This document shows, piece by piece, positions 8,300-16,278 of a DNA stretch of 64,000 bases. The stretch is taken from positions 620,001 to 684,000 of the forward strand of contig NZ_JAAZUH010000002.1 in assembly GCF_013185915.1 (NCBI RefSeq). The letters are read 5' to 3'. A model generated the notes under the pieces. It saw only the letters and a program-made list of their open reading frames with translations. It was not told the origin of the DNA and made no database searches. Position 1 is the stretch's first letter. Each line of letters begins with the position of its first letter. The position numbers and the translations under genes were made by a program. Source of the stretch: Stenotrophomonas bentonitica (GTDB lineage Bacteria; Pseudomonadota; Gammaproteobacteria; Xanthomonadales; Xanthomonadaceae).

Positions 8300-9508
8300 T
8301 CAGCGACCCGTGACAGCCAGGTCACGACGGCCCAGCACCCACGCCAGCGCCACATGAACCGGCAGCATCAGCACGATCCACTGCAGGTTGATCTGCGGCT
8401 GCAGGGTCAGCCAGTGCAGCACCAGCCCGAGCGCGGACAGCGCGGCCACCGCCCACAGCAGCACCCGGAACCACGCGCGCGGGGTGCGCCCGCGCAGCAG
8501 GGTGACCGCGCCCGGCAGCAGCAGCAGGCACAGCGGCGACAGCTGCAGCAGGTTGCGGTTGGCCCAGGCTGCATGGTGCGCGCTGAAGCCCCACAGGAAC
8601 GTCAGCAGCGCGCCGGCAATGCCGCAGAACAGCCACAGCGGCAGGGCCAGCCCGCCGAGCAGGCGCGGCCGGCGACGCAGCGCGACCACCCCGGCGGCCA
8701 GCACCAGCCCGCACAGCAGCCAGGGCCACCAGCGGCGCGCGAATTCGGCCGGCTCCGGTGCGATCCGATGCGGCAGCAGTTCCTGTTCGGACTGCACCAG
8801 CGGGCGGCCTTCGCTGTTGCGCACTTCGCGCAGGGCCGCGGCCAGGCGCATCGGCACGAACGCTTCCTGCCAGCGCGACAGCGGCTGGTCGGCGAACGGG
8901 CCCAGGCCGATGTCGAAGCCCAGCCACATCCACGGCGCCGGCGAGGCCAGCCGCACCGATTCGCTGCGGTAGGTGTTGCCGCGCGAGCGTCCGGACAGCT
9001 GCGAATGCAGTCCGCCGCCGAGCGCACCGTCGATCGCATCGCGGACCATGGTGGCGCAGTTGGCGGTGTAGTAGTCGTAGCGATAGCGCGCGTTTTCAGG
9101 CTTCGCGCGCTCGGCGAGCGAAGCGGCGAGGGTGCGGGCCTGCTCGGGGCTGAGGTCCAGCCACTGCAGGTTGGCGCCGCGACCGCTCTCCTGGTAGTAG
9201 GACAGGTCCTGCTCCAGCGGTAGCGCAACCAGGTAATACATCATGTCGCCGCGGATGAAGCGGCTGATGAAATCCGGTTCGCTGGGATCGAAGTAGCCGA
9301 AGTTGTACGAAGTGGCCTCACCCGTGACCGGGTCGACCACCACGATGGCGTCATGCCCGAAGCGCTCGAAGAAGATCGAGCCGGGCTGCATGGTGACGAT
9401 GCCGATCCGCGGCGGTGGCGTTTCGGCCACCGCAATCGACGACAGGCTGGCCAGGACCAGCAGGAACAACAGGCGGCACAACGGCCACCGCATCAGCAGG
9501 GGCCGCAT
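8300..9508 (-). CDS. DUF4105 membrane protein (Lnb-type N-terminal periplasmic domain)
   Basis: About 402 residues. A cleavable or anchoring signal segment comes first, then a periplasmic DUF4105 domain with the conserved FGHDAIVV, NFGYFD and YYTANCATMVRD blocks (His and Cys likely functional), then about five transmembrane helices in the C-terminal third. DUF4105 domains have been linked to Lnb, a lipoprotein N-acyltransferase unrelated to Lnt; that role here is an inference. Start choice: ATG 9508, with GAGGA upstream; a TTG at 9520 overlapping the corC stop is possible. The gene follows corC, the position held by lnt in E. coli, and precedes corA. Confidence 0.75.
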   Translation of the reverse strand: MRPLLMRWPLCRLLFLLVLASLSSIAVAETPPPRIGIVTMQPGSIFFERFGHDAIVVVDPVTGEATSYNFGYFDPSEPDFISRFIRGDMMYYLVALPLEQDLSYYQESGRGANLQWLDLSPEQARTLAASLAERAKPENARYRYDYYTANCATMVRDAIDGALGGGLHSQLSGRSRGNTYRSESVRLASPAPWMWLGFDIGLGPFADQPLSRWQEAFVPMRLAAALREVRNSEGRPLVQSEQELLPHRIAPEPAEFARRWWPWLLCGLVLAAGVVALRRRPRLLGGLALPLWLFCGIAGALLTFLWGFSAHHAAWANRNLLQLSPLCLLLLPGAVTLLRGRTPRAWFRVLLWAVAALSALGLVLHWLTLQPQINLQWIVLMLPVHVALAWVLGRRDLAVTGR

Positions 9509-9516
9509 GGCGTGGG

Positions 9517-10398
9517 TCAATCCTCGATGGAGATGTCGGGCGGCAGCACGGTCACGTGGAACGCCTGCACGCGGCGCGCGTCGGCACGGGCCACCCGGAA
9601 CACGAAGCGGTCCAGGGTGAGCTCATCGCCGGTTTCGGGCAGGTGCCCGATCGCCTCGGTGACCAGGCCACCGATGGTGTCGTAGTCGTCGTCGGAGAAC
9701 CCGGCGCCGAAGCGCTCGTTGAAGTCCTCGATCGGGGTCAGCGCGTCGACCACGTACTGGCCGTCGGCCTGGATCGCGATCTGCGCGGTGTGGTCCTCGG
9801 CCTCGTCGTGCTCGTCGTCGATCTCGCCGACGATCTGCTCCAGCACGTCCTCGATGGTGACCAGTCCGGCAACGCCGCCGTACTCGTCGACCACGATCGC
9901 CATGTGGTTGCGCGACAGGCGGAATTCCTTGAGCAGCACGTTGAGCTTCTTGGCCTCGGGGATCAGCACCGCCGGGCGCAGCAGCTCGCGCACGTTGGCC
10001 GGCCCGTTGTCGGCGACCACGCCGCGCAGCAGGTCCTTGGCCAGCAGCACGCCCAGGATGTCGTCCTTGTTGTCGCCGTGCACCGGGAAGCGCGAATGGC
10101 CGGATTCGACCACCTGCTTCATCAGTTCCAGGAAGGGGGCTTCCACCGGCAGCGAGACCATCTGCGAACGCGAGATCATCACGTCGCCTACGGTGAGCTC
10201 GGCCACCGAGATCGCACCTTCCATCATCCGCAGGGTGTCGGCGGCAATCAGGCCGTCGTCGTGCGCGGTGTGCAGGACCGCCACCAGCTCGTCGCGGGTG
10301 TGGGGTTCGCCGGAGAAGGCAGAGGTCAGGCGTTCCAGCCAGCTGCGCTTCTTTTCATTTTGCTCCGAGAGGGAGCTACTACTGTCGTCTTCAGACAT
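9517..10398 (-). CDS. corC: CorC/YbeX-type CBS-domain protein
   Basis: A 293-residue cytosolic protein with two CBS domains (about residues 70-190; SRFPVHGDNKDDILGVL and MAIVVDEYGGVAGLVTIEDV) and a C-terminal CorC/HlyC transporter-associated domain. It lacks the DUF21 membrane domain found in larger CorB-type proteins. YbeX in E. coli is linked to Mg2+/Co2+ homeostasis and ribosome metabolism. The true start is probably ATG 10398 (MSEDDSSSS), matching the E. coli N-terminus; the open frame begins 14 codons earlier. It belongs to the conserved phoH-ybeY-corC set. Confidence 0.9.
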   Translation of the reverse strand: MSEDDSSSSLSEQNEKKRSWLERLTSAFSGEPHTRDELVAVLHTAHDDGLIAADTLRMMEGAISVAELTVGDVMISRSQMVSLPVEAPFLELMKQVVESGHSRFPVHGDNKDDILGVLLAKDLLRGVVADNGPANVRELLRPAVLIPEAKKLNVLLKEFRLSRNHMAIVVDEYGGVAGLVTIEDVLEQIVGEIDDEHDEAEDHTAQIAIQADGQYVVDALTPIEDFNERFGAGFSDDDYDTIGGLVTEAIGHLPETGDELTLDRFVFRVARADARRVQAFHVTVLPPDISIED

Positions 10399-10404
10399 CT
10401 CTGC

Positions 10405-10430
10405 AAAAAAGGCACCCGGCGAGCCGGGCG
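10405..10430 (-). terminator. Intrinsic terminator hairpin just upstream of corC
   Basis: On the minus strand a 7-bp GC stem (CGCCCGG/CCGGGTG, loop CTCG) is followed by CC and six T residues. It ends only six bases before the corC start codon. It could terminate transcripts from the upstream hypothetical gene or act as a leader attenuator for corC. Confidence 0.7.
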
Positions 10431-10462
10431 TTGGGGCCAATATAGCAGGATGCGGGCCGCTG

Positions 10463-11122
10463 TCAGCGCTGGTCCACCGGGGTGTTCACGGACGGGGGCA
10501 GGGTGCCGGCAGGGGCGGCCGGGGTGTCAGTAGGGGCGGGCGCCTCCTCGTCCTCGGCCGGCAGGTCCAGGCTGTAGGTGCAGCCGGCCAGGGTCTTGCC
10601 GGGGTGGGACTTAACCGTGGACAGGCTCAGGATGATCGACTCGATCATCGGCTCGCCGGTGCGCGGGTCGGTCACATCGCGGCTCACCACCTCGCGGCCG
10701 GCCATGAACTTGTCCGGGTTGTCGACCCCGTCTTCCAGCTTCAAGGCCTTGGCCAGCGGGCGCGGGTCGGCCACGTCCAGGATCGCCATGATGCTGGCGC
10801 CGGACACGGTAACCAGCTCGGTGCGCTGGTCGAACACCGTGAGCGGCGTGGCCAGGCGGAACTCGCTCATGAACTGGTTGGTCTGCGGCAGCGGTGCCAT
10901 GCCGTTGGCCACCGCCTTGAGCGGGTCGGCCACTACACCGGCCACGGCGTCATAGTCGGCCACGCGCTGGCGGCACTCGATGAGGGCGGCGAGGTCCAGG
11001 CGTGGCGTTGAGGTGGCGGAGGCCTCGGGGGCGGGCGCCTGCGGAGCTGCCTTTACCGGGGAGGAGGCCAGTACGGCGGCCAGGATCATCGGGCCCAGGC
11101 AGGCGGTGCGCAGCAGCGTCAT
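10463..11122 (-). CDS. Hypothetical secreted protein in the ybeY-corC operon
   Basis: I do not recognise a family. The 219-residue product starts with a signal peptide (MTLLRTACLGPMILAAVLA, cleavage near APQA) and ends in a proline/alanine-rich low-complexity tail. In between is a mixed region with two cysteines (one in IECRQR, one in LAGCTYSL), possibly a disulfide. The open frame extends upstream into ybeY, but ATG 11122 lies four bases after the ybeY stop and gives a clean signal peptide. It is inserted between ybeY and corC, which are adjacent in E. coli. Confidence 0.7.
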   Translation of the reverse strand: MTLLRTACLGPMILAAVLASSPVKAAPQAPAPEASATSTPRLDLAALIECRQRVADYDAVAGVVADPLKAVANGMAPLPQTNQFMSEFRLATPLTVFDQRTELVTVSGASIMAILDVADPRPLAKALKLEDGVDNPDKFMAGREVVSRDVTDPRTGEPMIESIILSLSTVKSHPGKTLAGCTYSLDLPAEDEEAPAPTDTPAAPAGTLPPSVNTPVDQR

Positions 11123-11126
11123 GGTC

Positions 11127-11612
11127 TCAGCGCTCGCCGGCATAGGGGTCGGCGATGCCGAGGTCGGCCAGGATCTCGCGTTCCAGCTGCTCCATCGCCT
11201 CGGCTTCCTTGTCGTCCTCATGGTCCCAGCCGAGCAGGTGCAGCGCACCGTGTACGGTCAGGTGCGCGTAGTGCGCGTTTAGCGCCTTGCCCTGTTCGAC
11301 CGCCTCGGTGGCCACCACCGGGGCGCAGATCACCAGGTCGCCCAGCAGCGGGAACTTGACCCCCTTGGGCAGGCCTTCGGGCAGTTCGGCCGGGAAGCTC
11401 AACACGTTGGTGGCGTAATCCTTGCCCCGGTAATGCCGGTTCAGCGACTGGCCTTCCTTCGCGTCCACCACCCGGATCGCCAGGTCGGCTTCGCGGATGC
11501 GGCCCTTCAGCGCGGCGGCCACCCACTTGCGGAAGCTCACCGCCGACGGCAGCCCGGCCCGGGGCAGGGCATAGCTGACGGCAACATCGAGGCGGACGGG
11601 GCCCTTGGTCAT
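11127..11612 (-). CDS. ybeY: Endoribonuclease YbeY
   Basis: A 161-residue zinc-dependent RNase acting in 16S rRNA 3'-end maturation and ribosome quality control. The zinc motif [11 protein letters not shown] (H-x3-H-x5-H) lies near residue 121, and the NVLSFP block near 68 is family-specific. ATG 11612 ([10 protein letters not shown]) is chosen over an upstream in-frame ATG at 11660 because the extension is not family-like. It follows phoH/ybeZ by about 100 bases containing a REP element. Confidence 0.93.
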   Translation of the reverse strand: MTKGPVRLDVAVSYALPRAGLPSAVSFRKWVAAALKGRIREADLAIRVVDAKEGQSLNRHYRGKDYATNVLSFPAELPEGLPKGVKFPLLGDLVICAPVVATEAVEQGKALNAHYAHLTVHGALHLLGWDHEDDKEAEAMEQLEREILADLGIADPYAGER

Positions 11613-11673
11613 GGCAGATTCCGGTGTTTCACGACAGAAGACGCCCATTATTACGCGCACGCGCCCACCCGCG

Positions 11674-11697
11674 GTAGAGCCACGCCCTGCGTGGCTG
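11674..11697 (+). repeat. GTAG-headed REP (SMAG-like) stem-loop
   Basis: GTAG (11674-11677) followed by an 8-bp perfect stem AGCCACGC/GCGTGGCT with loop CCT. It is identical through the stem to both copies of the pair at 16205-16269, so these are members of one repeat subfamily. It lies between the same-strand genes phoH and ybeY. Confidence 0.85.
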
Positions 11698-11711
11698 CGC
11701 CGCCGGAAGCT

Positions 11712-12692
11712 TCACGCGTCCGGCTTGACCTGCTGCAGATCGCGCCGGTCATACGCGCCCACGATCCGCGCCACCAGCGGGTGGCGTACCACGTCGCGCG
11801 CTTCGAAGAACGTGAAGCTCACCCCGTCGACGTCGCGCAGCACCTCGACCGCGTCGCGCAGGCCGGACTTCACGTGCTTGGGCAGGTCGGTCTGGGTCAG
11901 GTCGCCGGTTACCACCGCAGTGGAGCCGAAGCCCAGCCGGGTCAGGAACATCTTCATCTGTTCCACGGTAGTGTTCTGCGCTTCGTCCAGGATCACGTAC
12001 GCGTCGTTGAGGGTACGCCCGCGCATGTAGGCCAGCGGCGCGATCTCGATGACGTTCTTCTCCAGCAGCTTGACGACTTTCTCCACGCCCAGCATTTCAT
12101 ACAGCGCGTCGTACAGCGGGCGCAGGTAGGGGTCGACCTTCTGGCTCAGGTCGCCGGGCAGGAAGCCCAGCTTCTCGCCGGCCTCCACCGCCGGGCGCAC
12201 CAGGATCAGGCGCTGCACGCGCGATTCGTTGAGCGCGTCGACCGCGCTGGCCACCGCCAGGAAGGTCTTGCCGGTGCCGGCCGGGCCGATGCCGAAGTTG
12301 ATGTCATGGGTGGCGATCTGGTGCAGGTAGCGGGCCTGGTTGGCGCCACGCCCGCGCACCGTGCCGCGCTTGACCTTGATCGCCACGTCCTGCGCTTCGT
12401 AGCTGCGATCGACCAGCTGTTCGACATTGGCCTGGTTGAGCCGCAGGTGGATGGCGTGGCTGTCGAAGGGGGTGTCGGCCGCCTCCACGTACAGCGCTTC
12501 AATCAGCGCCTGCGCCTCTTCGGCGACGGCCTTGGGACCGGTCACCCGGAACACGTGGCCGCGGTTGGCGATCTCCACGCCCAGCTTCAGTTCGATCTGG
12601 CGCAGGTGTTCGTCGAACGGGCCGGCCAGGTTGGCCAGGCGTTCGTTGTCTTCAGGGGCCAGGGTGAAATCGCGGTGTGCCAGTGCGGTCAT
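11712..12692 (-). CDS. ybeZ: PhoH-family ATPase (YbeZ)
   Basis: A 326-residue PhoH-like protein. After an N-terminal KH-like segment, the P-loop GIGPAGTGKTFLA is near residue 131, and Walker B (AYVILDEAQN) follows about 100 residues later. YbeZ interacts with YbeY and is thought to aid rRNA processing. The open frame continues far upstream, but ATG 12692 (MTALAHRDF) fits the family. It heads the phoH-ybeY-corC group; miaB, which normally precedes it, lies 3.6 kb away with an exporter operon in between. Confidence 0.92.
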   Translation of the reverse strand: MTALAHRDFTLAPEDNERLANLAGPFDEHLRQIELKLGVEIANRGHVFRVTGPKAVAEEAQALIEALYVEAADTPFDSHAIHLRLNQANVEQLVDRSYEAQDVAIKVKRGTVRGRGANQARYLHQIATHDINFGIGPAGTGKTFLAVASAVDALNESRVQRLILVRPAVEAGEKLGFLPGDLSQKVDPYLRPLYDALYEMLGVEKVVKLLEKNVIEIAPLAYMRGRTLNDAYVILDEAQNTTVEQMKMFLTRLGFGSTAVVTGDLTQTDLPKHVKSGLRDAVEVLRDVDGVSFTFFEARDVVRHPLVARIVGAYDRRDLQQVKPDA

Positions 12693-13155
12693 TGCGTCCG
12701 GCGGCCGCAGTCGCAACGACCGTGCCGCGTAATGAAAGGGGACAGACAGGGTAGCGCGCCCCGGGTGAGGGTCGCTACACGCCGAACGCCCCAACCGGTA
12801 GCGACACGCCACGCGTGTCCCAGGCGGTCCATCCCCAATCGACTTCTCCACACCCACTGTGCAACAGCACCTCAGCAACCTGTGGATAGCTCCCCGCGAC
12901 CTTACTGCTGCAACGCTCCCAACCCCATGGTCAAAAAATGGACACAACCGCCCCGGTTTTCCACACCGCTTGTGGGCCGTTGCTGAAGAAACATGTGGAT
13001 AACCCCGCACGCCCCAACAACCGCAAGGGTTACGAAAGCGTGATCATTTAGTGACCACCGTCCACGCTGCAGTGATCGACATGACCCGTCCTTCACGTGC
13101 GCATGCGCAAGGTGACGACTTCCGCCACCGCCCTGACCGCGCCCGGGATCCGCCG
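12693..13155. other. 463-bp intergenic region with a cluster of DnaA-box-like 9-mers
   Basis: Divergent region between ybeZ (minus) and an HlyD-family gene (plus). It contains TTCTCCACA (12844-12852), TGTGGATAG (12881-12889), TTTTCCACA (12957-12965) and a perfect TGTGGATAA (12994-13002), that is, four matches to the DnaA consensus with at most one mismatch within 160 bp, plus A/T-richer patches. No protein-coding gene is convincing here. It also holds a REP element at 12798 and an imperfect stem-loop GTAGCG...CGCTAC at 12751-12778. Confidence 0.6.
12798..12819 (+). repeat. GTAG-headed REP (SMAG-like) stem-loop
   Basis: GTAG (12798-12801), then C and a 7-bp perfect stem GACACGC/GCGTGTC with loop CAC. 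Same architecture as the other GTAG repeats in the window but a different stem sequence, suggesting another subfamily. Confidence 0.75.
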
Positions 13156-14130
13156 ATGCCTGCAGTCCGCTACCTGCCCCTGCGTGGACTCCTGCTGGCG
13201 GTCGCCGGGTGCGCGCTGGCCGGCTGCAAACCCACCCCGCCCGCCGCACTCGGCACCCTTGAATGGGACCGCATCACCGTCCCCGCACCGGCCGCCGAAA
13301 CCATCGTCGGCATCGGCGTGCGCGAAGGCCAGCAGGTGGCAGCCGGCGCCGCGCTGCTGCAGCTGGAGCCGATCCGAACCGCCGCGCAGCTGCAGGCACT
13401 GGAGGCGCAGGCCAGCCAGGCCGGGCAGGCGCTCCGGGAACTGCGCGATGGCCCCCGCCGCGAAGACATCGACCAGGCCCGCGCCACGCTCGCCTCCGCC
13501 CGCGCCGAGGCGGTGGACGCCTCGGCGTACTACCGGCGCCTGCAGCCGCTGGGCCGCCAGCAGCTGATCGCCGCGTCCGACGTGGACCGTGCCCGCGCCG
13601 CGGCCGGCAGCGCGGAGGGCGCAGTGCGTGCGGCCGAGCAGGCGCTGCTGGCGTTGGAGCACGGCACCCGTATCGAGCAGGTCGCGCAGGGCGAAGCCGC
13701 GTTGCAGGCCGCGCAGGCGCAGGCGGCCGCGCAGGCGGTGACCCTGCGCAAGCTCGACCTGGTGGCGCCGCGCGCCGGCCGGGTCGACGCGCTGCCCTAC
13801 AAGCTGGGCGACCAGGCGCCGGTCGGCGCGCCGCTGGTGGTCCTGCTGGTCGGAGAACGCCCGTATGCACGGGTCTACCTGCCCGAACCATTGCGGCTGA
13901 AGGTCCGGGTCGGGCAAGCCGCGCAGGTGCACCTGCAGGGCCGCGACGGCGCACTGCCGGGTCGCGTGCGCAGCATCCGCAGCGATCCGACCTTTACGCC
14001 TTATTACGCGCTCAGTGGCGAAGACGTCGCGCGGCTGAGCTGGCTGGCCGAGATCGAACTGGACCCCGCCGACGACAAGGCAGCGCTGGCCGACCTGCCG
14101 GCCGGCGCGCCGGTACGGGTCGAATTTTGA
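13156..14130 (+). CDS. HlyD-family membrane-fusion lipoprotein of an ABC exporter
   Basis: A 324-residue periplasmic adaptor. The N-terminus is a lipoprotein signal with lipobox LAGC (Cys near residue 24). A biotinyl-lipoyl half (VPAPAAETIVGIGVREGQQV) is followed by an alanine/glutamine-rich coiled-coil hairpin (about 70-190), the second lipoyl half (DLVAPRAGRVDALPYKLGD) and a beta-barrel region. This resembles YbhG/YhiI-type adaptors. ATG 13156 has GGGA seven bases upstream; longer in-frame starts exist. It overlaps the ATPase gene, so the three genes form an operon for export of drugs or other small molecules. Confidence 0.88.
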   Translation: MPAVRYLPLRGLLLAVAGCALAGCKPTPPAALGTLEWDRITVPAPAAETIVGIGVREGQQVAAGAALLQLEPIRTAAQLQALEAQASQAGQALRELRDGPRREDIDQARATLASARAEAVDASAYYRRLQPLGRQQLIAASDVDRARAAAGSAEGAVRAAEQALLALEHGTRIEQVAQGEAALQAAQAQAAAQAVTLRKLDLVAPRAGRVDALPYKLGDQAPVGAPLVVLLVGERPYARVYLPEPLRLKVRVGQAAQVHLQGRDGALPGRVRSIRSDPTFTPYYALSGEDVARLSWLAEIELDPADDKAALADLPAGAPVRVEF

Positions 14131-15083
14131 ACGCCGCGCCGCTGGCGATCCGGGCGCGTGGGCTGACCAAGCGCTTCGGCGCCCTCGCCGCGGTGGACCA
14201 TGTCGACCTCAGCGTGCCGCGCGCCAACGTCTACGGATTCCTCGGCCCGAACGGCTCGGGCAAGTCGACCACCATCCGCATGCTGTGCGGCCTGCTCACG
14301 CCGACCGAAGGCGAGATCGAAGTGCTGGGCCTGCGCATTCCCGAACAGGCCGAAGCGCTGCGCCGTCGCATCGGCTACATGACCCAGCGCTTCTCGCTGT
14401 TCGAAGACCTCACCGTGCGCGAGAACCTGGAGTTCCTGGCGGCGGTGCAGGACATCCCGCGCGCCAAGGCCGCGCAGCGGATCGACACGCTGCTGCAGCA
14501 ATACCGGTTCGAAGACCGCCAGAAGCAGCTGGCCAGTACCATGAGCGGCGGCCAGAAGCAGCGGCTGGCCCTGGCCGGGGCGGTCATCCACGAGCCGGAG
14601 CTGCTGTTTCTGGACGAACCGACCAGCGCGGTCGACCCGGAGTCGCGGCGCGATTTCTGGGAAAAACTCTTCGACCTGGCCGACGCCGGCACCACGCTGC
14701 TGGTCTCCACGCATTACATGGACGAAGCCGAACGCTGCCATCGGCTGGCCATCCTCGACCGTGGCGTGCTGGTCGCCGACGGCAGCCCGGCCGAACTGAC
14801 CGCGGCACTGCAGGGGCGCACCCTGGAAGTGCATGCCGCGCAGCCGCGGCAGGCGCAGCGTGCACTGGCCGGCCTGCCGGGCGTGCTCAGCGTGGCCCAG
14901 ATCGGCAACACCCTGCGCGTGCTGCTCGACAGCGGCGATGACGCGCAGCCGCGCCTGCAGCAGGCGCTGCGCGAAGACGGGCAGGGCGCGGAGGTGGTGC
15001 GCAGCGAGCCGAACCTGGAAGACGTGTTCGTGTCGGCCACGCGCGGCCGAGAAGCACAGGCCGACGCCGGGGCCGCGCGATGA
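14127..15083 (+). CDS. ABC exporter ATP-binding protein
   Basis: A 318-residue ABC ATPase with Walker A GPNGSGKST near residue 42, signature MSGGQKQRLALAGA near 139, Walker B LLFLDEP and the H-loop STHYMDEAERC. This is the CcmA/YbhF-like multidrug or antibiotic exporter family. The start is a TTG at 14127 that overlaps the stop of the preceding gene (TTGA), so translation is probably coupled. The C-terminal 100 residues are a regulatory extension common to these exporters. Confidence 0.9.
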   Translation: MNAAPLAIRARGLTKRFGALAAVDHVDLSVPRANVYGFLGPNGSGKSTTIRMLCGLLTPTEGEIEVLGLRIPEQAEALRRRIGYMTQRFSLFEDLTVRENLEFLAAVQDIPRAKAAQRIDTLLQQYRFEDRQKQLASTMSGGQKQRLALAGAVIHEPELLFLDEPTSAVDPESRRDFWEKLFDLADAGTTLLVSTHYMDEAERCHRLAILDRGVLVADGSPAELTAALQGRTLEVHAAQPRQAQRALAGLPGVLSVAQIGNTLRVLLDSGDDAQPRLQQALREDGQGAEVVRSEPNLEDVFVSATRGREAQADAGAAR

Positions 15084-16195
15084 ACCTGCGCCGGCTGTGG
15101 GCGATCGTGCTCAAGGAGCTGCGACAGATGCGCCGCGACCGCATCACCCTGGCCATGATCGTCGGCATTCCGGTGATGCAGCTGGTGCTGTTCGGGTACG
15201 CGATCAACCTCAACCTGCGCAACCTGGATACCGGCATTGCCGACCAGGCCGGCACCTCGGCCTCGCGCGCGCTGCTGATGGACATGGTCGCCACCGGCGT
15301 GATCACGCCGACCCTGCACGTGGACACGCCCGAACAGCTGATGACCGCGCTGCGGCGCGGGCAGGTCAGCCTGGGCATCGTGATTCCGCCGGATTTCGAA
15401 CGCCGTCGTTTCGACGGCCGCGAAGCGGTGCAGGTGCTGGTGGACGGCAGCGACACCGTGGTGCAGAGCGCGGCGGTGCAGCTGGCGCAGGTGCCGCTGG
15501 ACACCCAGCCGCTGCGCAATGACCGGCCGCTGCGTGCCGGGGCGTCCGGGTCTGCGGGGCAGATCAGCGTGGTGGCGTTCTACAACCCGGAGCGGCGTTC
15601 GGCGGTCAATATCGTGCCGGGGCTGATCGGGATCATCCTGACCATGACCATGGTGATGTTCACCGCGGTGGCGATCGTGCGCGAGCGCGAGCGCGGCAAC
15701 ATGGAACTGCTGATCGCCACGCCGCTGAGCAGCAGCGAGCTGATGGTGGGCAAGGTGCTGCCGTACGCGGCGATCGGGCTGATCCAGACCACGCTGGTGC
15801 TGCTGCTGGGCATGTGGCTGTTCCAGGTGCCGGTGCGCGGCAGCGTGCTCGACGTCTACCTGGCGGCGGTGCTGTTGATCGCGGCCAACCTGTCGCTCGG
15901 CCTGCTGATCTCGACCAAGGCGCAGTCGCAGTTCCAGGCCATGCAGATGACGATGTTCGTGTTCCTGCCGTCGATCCTGCTGTCCGGCTTCATGTTCCCG
16001 TTCGCCGGCATGCCGCGCATCGTGCAGTGGGTGGCGGAGATCCTGCCGCTCACCCATTTCCTGCGCCTGGTGCGCGGCATCATGCTGCGCGGCGCGCGCT
16101 GGTGGGAGCTGTGGCCGGAAGTGCTGGCGCTGCTGGCCTTCATCGTGGTGATGATGACGCTGGCGATTCTGCGGTTCCGCAAGCGATTGGATTGA
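15080..16195 (+). CDS. ABC-2 type exporter permease
   Basis: A 371-residue inner-membrane permease of the ABC2 family (YbhS/YhhJ-like). One transmembrane segment near residue 25 is followed by a large periplasmic domain to about residue 170, then five helices. Conserved blocks include RERERGNMELLIATPLSSSE and the late GMPRIVQWVAEILPLTHFLR. ATGA overlap with the ATPase gene. The single permease probably acts as a homodimer; substrate unknown. Confidence 0.9.
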   Translation: MNLRRLWAIVLKELRQMRRDRITLAMIVGIPVMQLVLFGYAINLNLRNLDTGIADQAGTSASRALLMDMVATGVITPTLHVDTPEQLMTALRRGQVSLGIVIPPDFERRRFDGREAVQVLVDGSDTVVQSAAVQLAQVPLDTQPLRNDRPLRAGASGSAGQISVVAFYNPERRSAVNIVPGLIGIILTMTMVMFTAVAIVRERERGNMELLIATPLSSSELMVGKVLPYAAIGLIQTTLVLLLGMWLFQVPVRGSVLDVYLAAVLLIAANLSLGLLISTKAQSQFQAMQMTMFVFLPSILLSGFMFPFAGMPRIVQWVAEILPLTHFLRLVRGIMLRGARWWELWPEVLALLAFIVVMMTLAILRFRKRLD

Positions 16196-16204
16196 TCAGG
16201 CACC

Positions 16205-16269
16205 GCAGCCACGCAGGGCGTGGCTCTACCGGTTTCGGCCGATGGTAGAGCCACGCCCTGCGTGGCTGC
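16205..16269. repeat. Inverted pair of GTAG REP elements (BIME-like)
   Basis: Two copies of one GTAG repeat in opposite orientation, with GTAG ends facing inward. The minus-strand copy spans 16205-16229, the plus-strand copy 16245-16269, spacer 15 bp. Each has the stem AGCCACGC/GCGTGGCT. The pair separates the convergent ABC permease and miaB genes and could act as a two-way terminator. Confidence 0.88.
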
Positions 16270-16278
16270 ACCGTCCGA

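Noticed and set aside
12751..12778. Further GTAG REP element
   Set aside because: GTAGCG and CGCTAC flank it, but the inner stem is weak and does not follow the GTAG-plus-hairpin form of the other copies.
12844..13002. Chromosomal origin of replication
   Set aside because: DnaA boxes are present, but dnaA, dnaN, gyrB or gidA are absent and there is no strong AT-rich unwinding element; kept only as a DnaA-box cluster.
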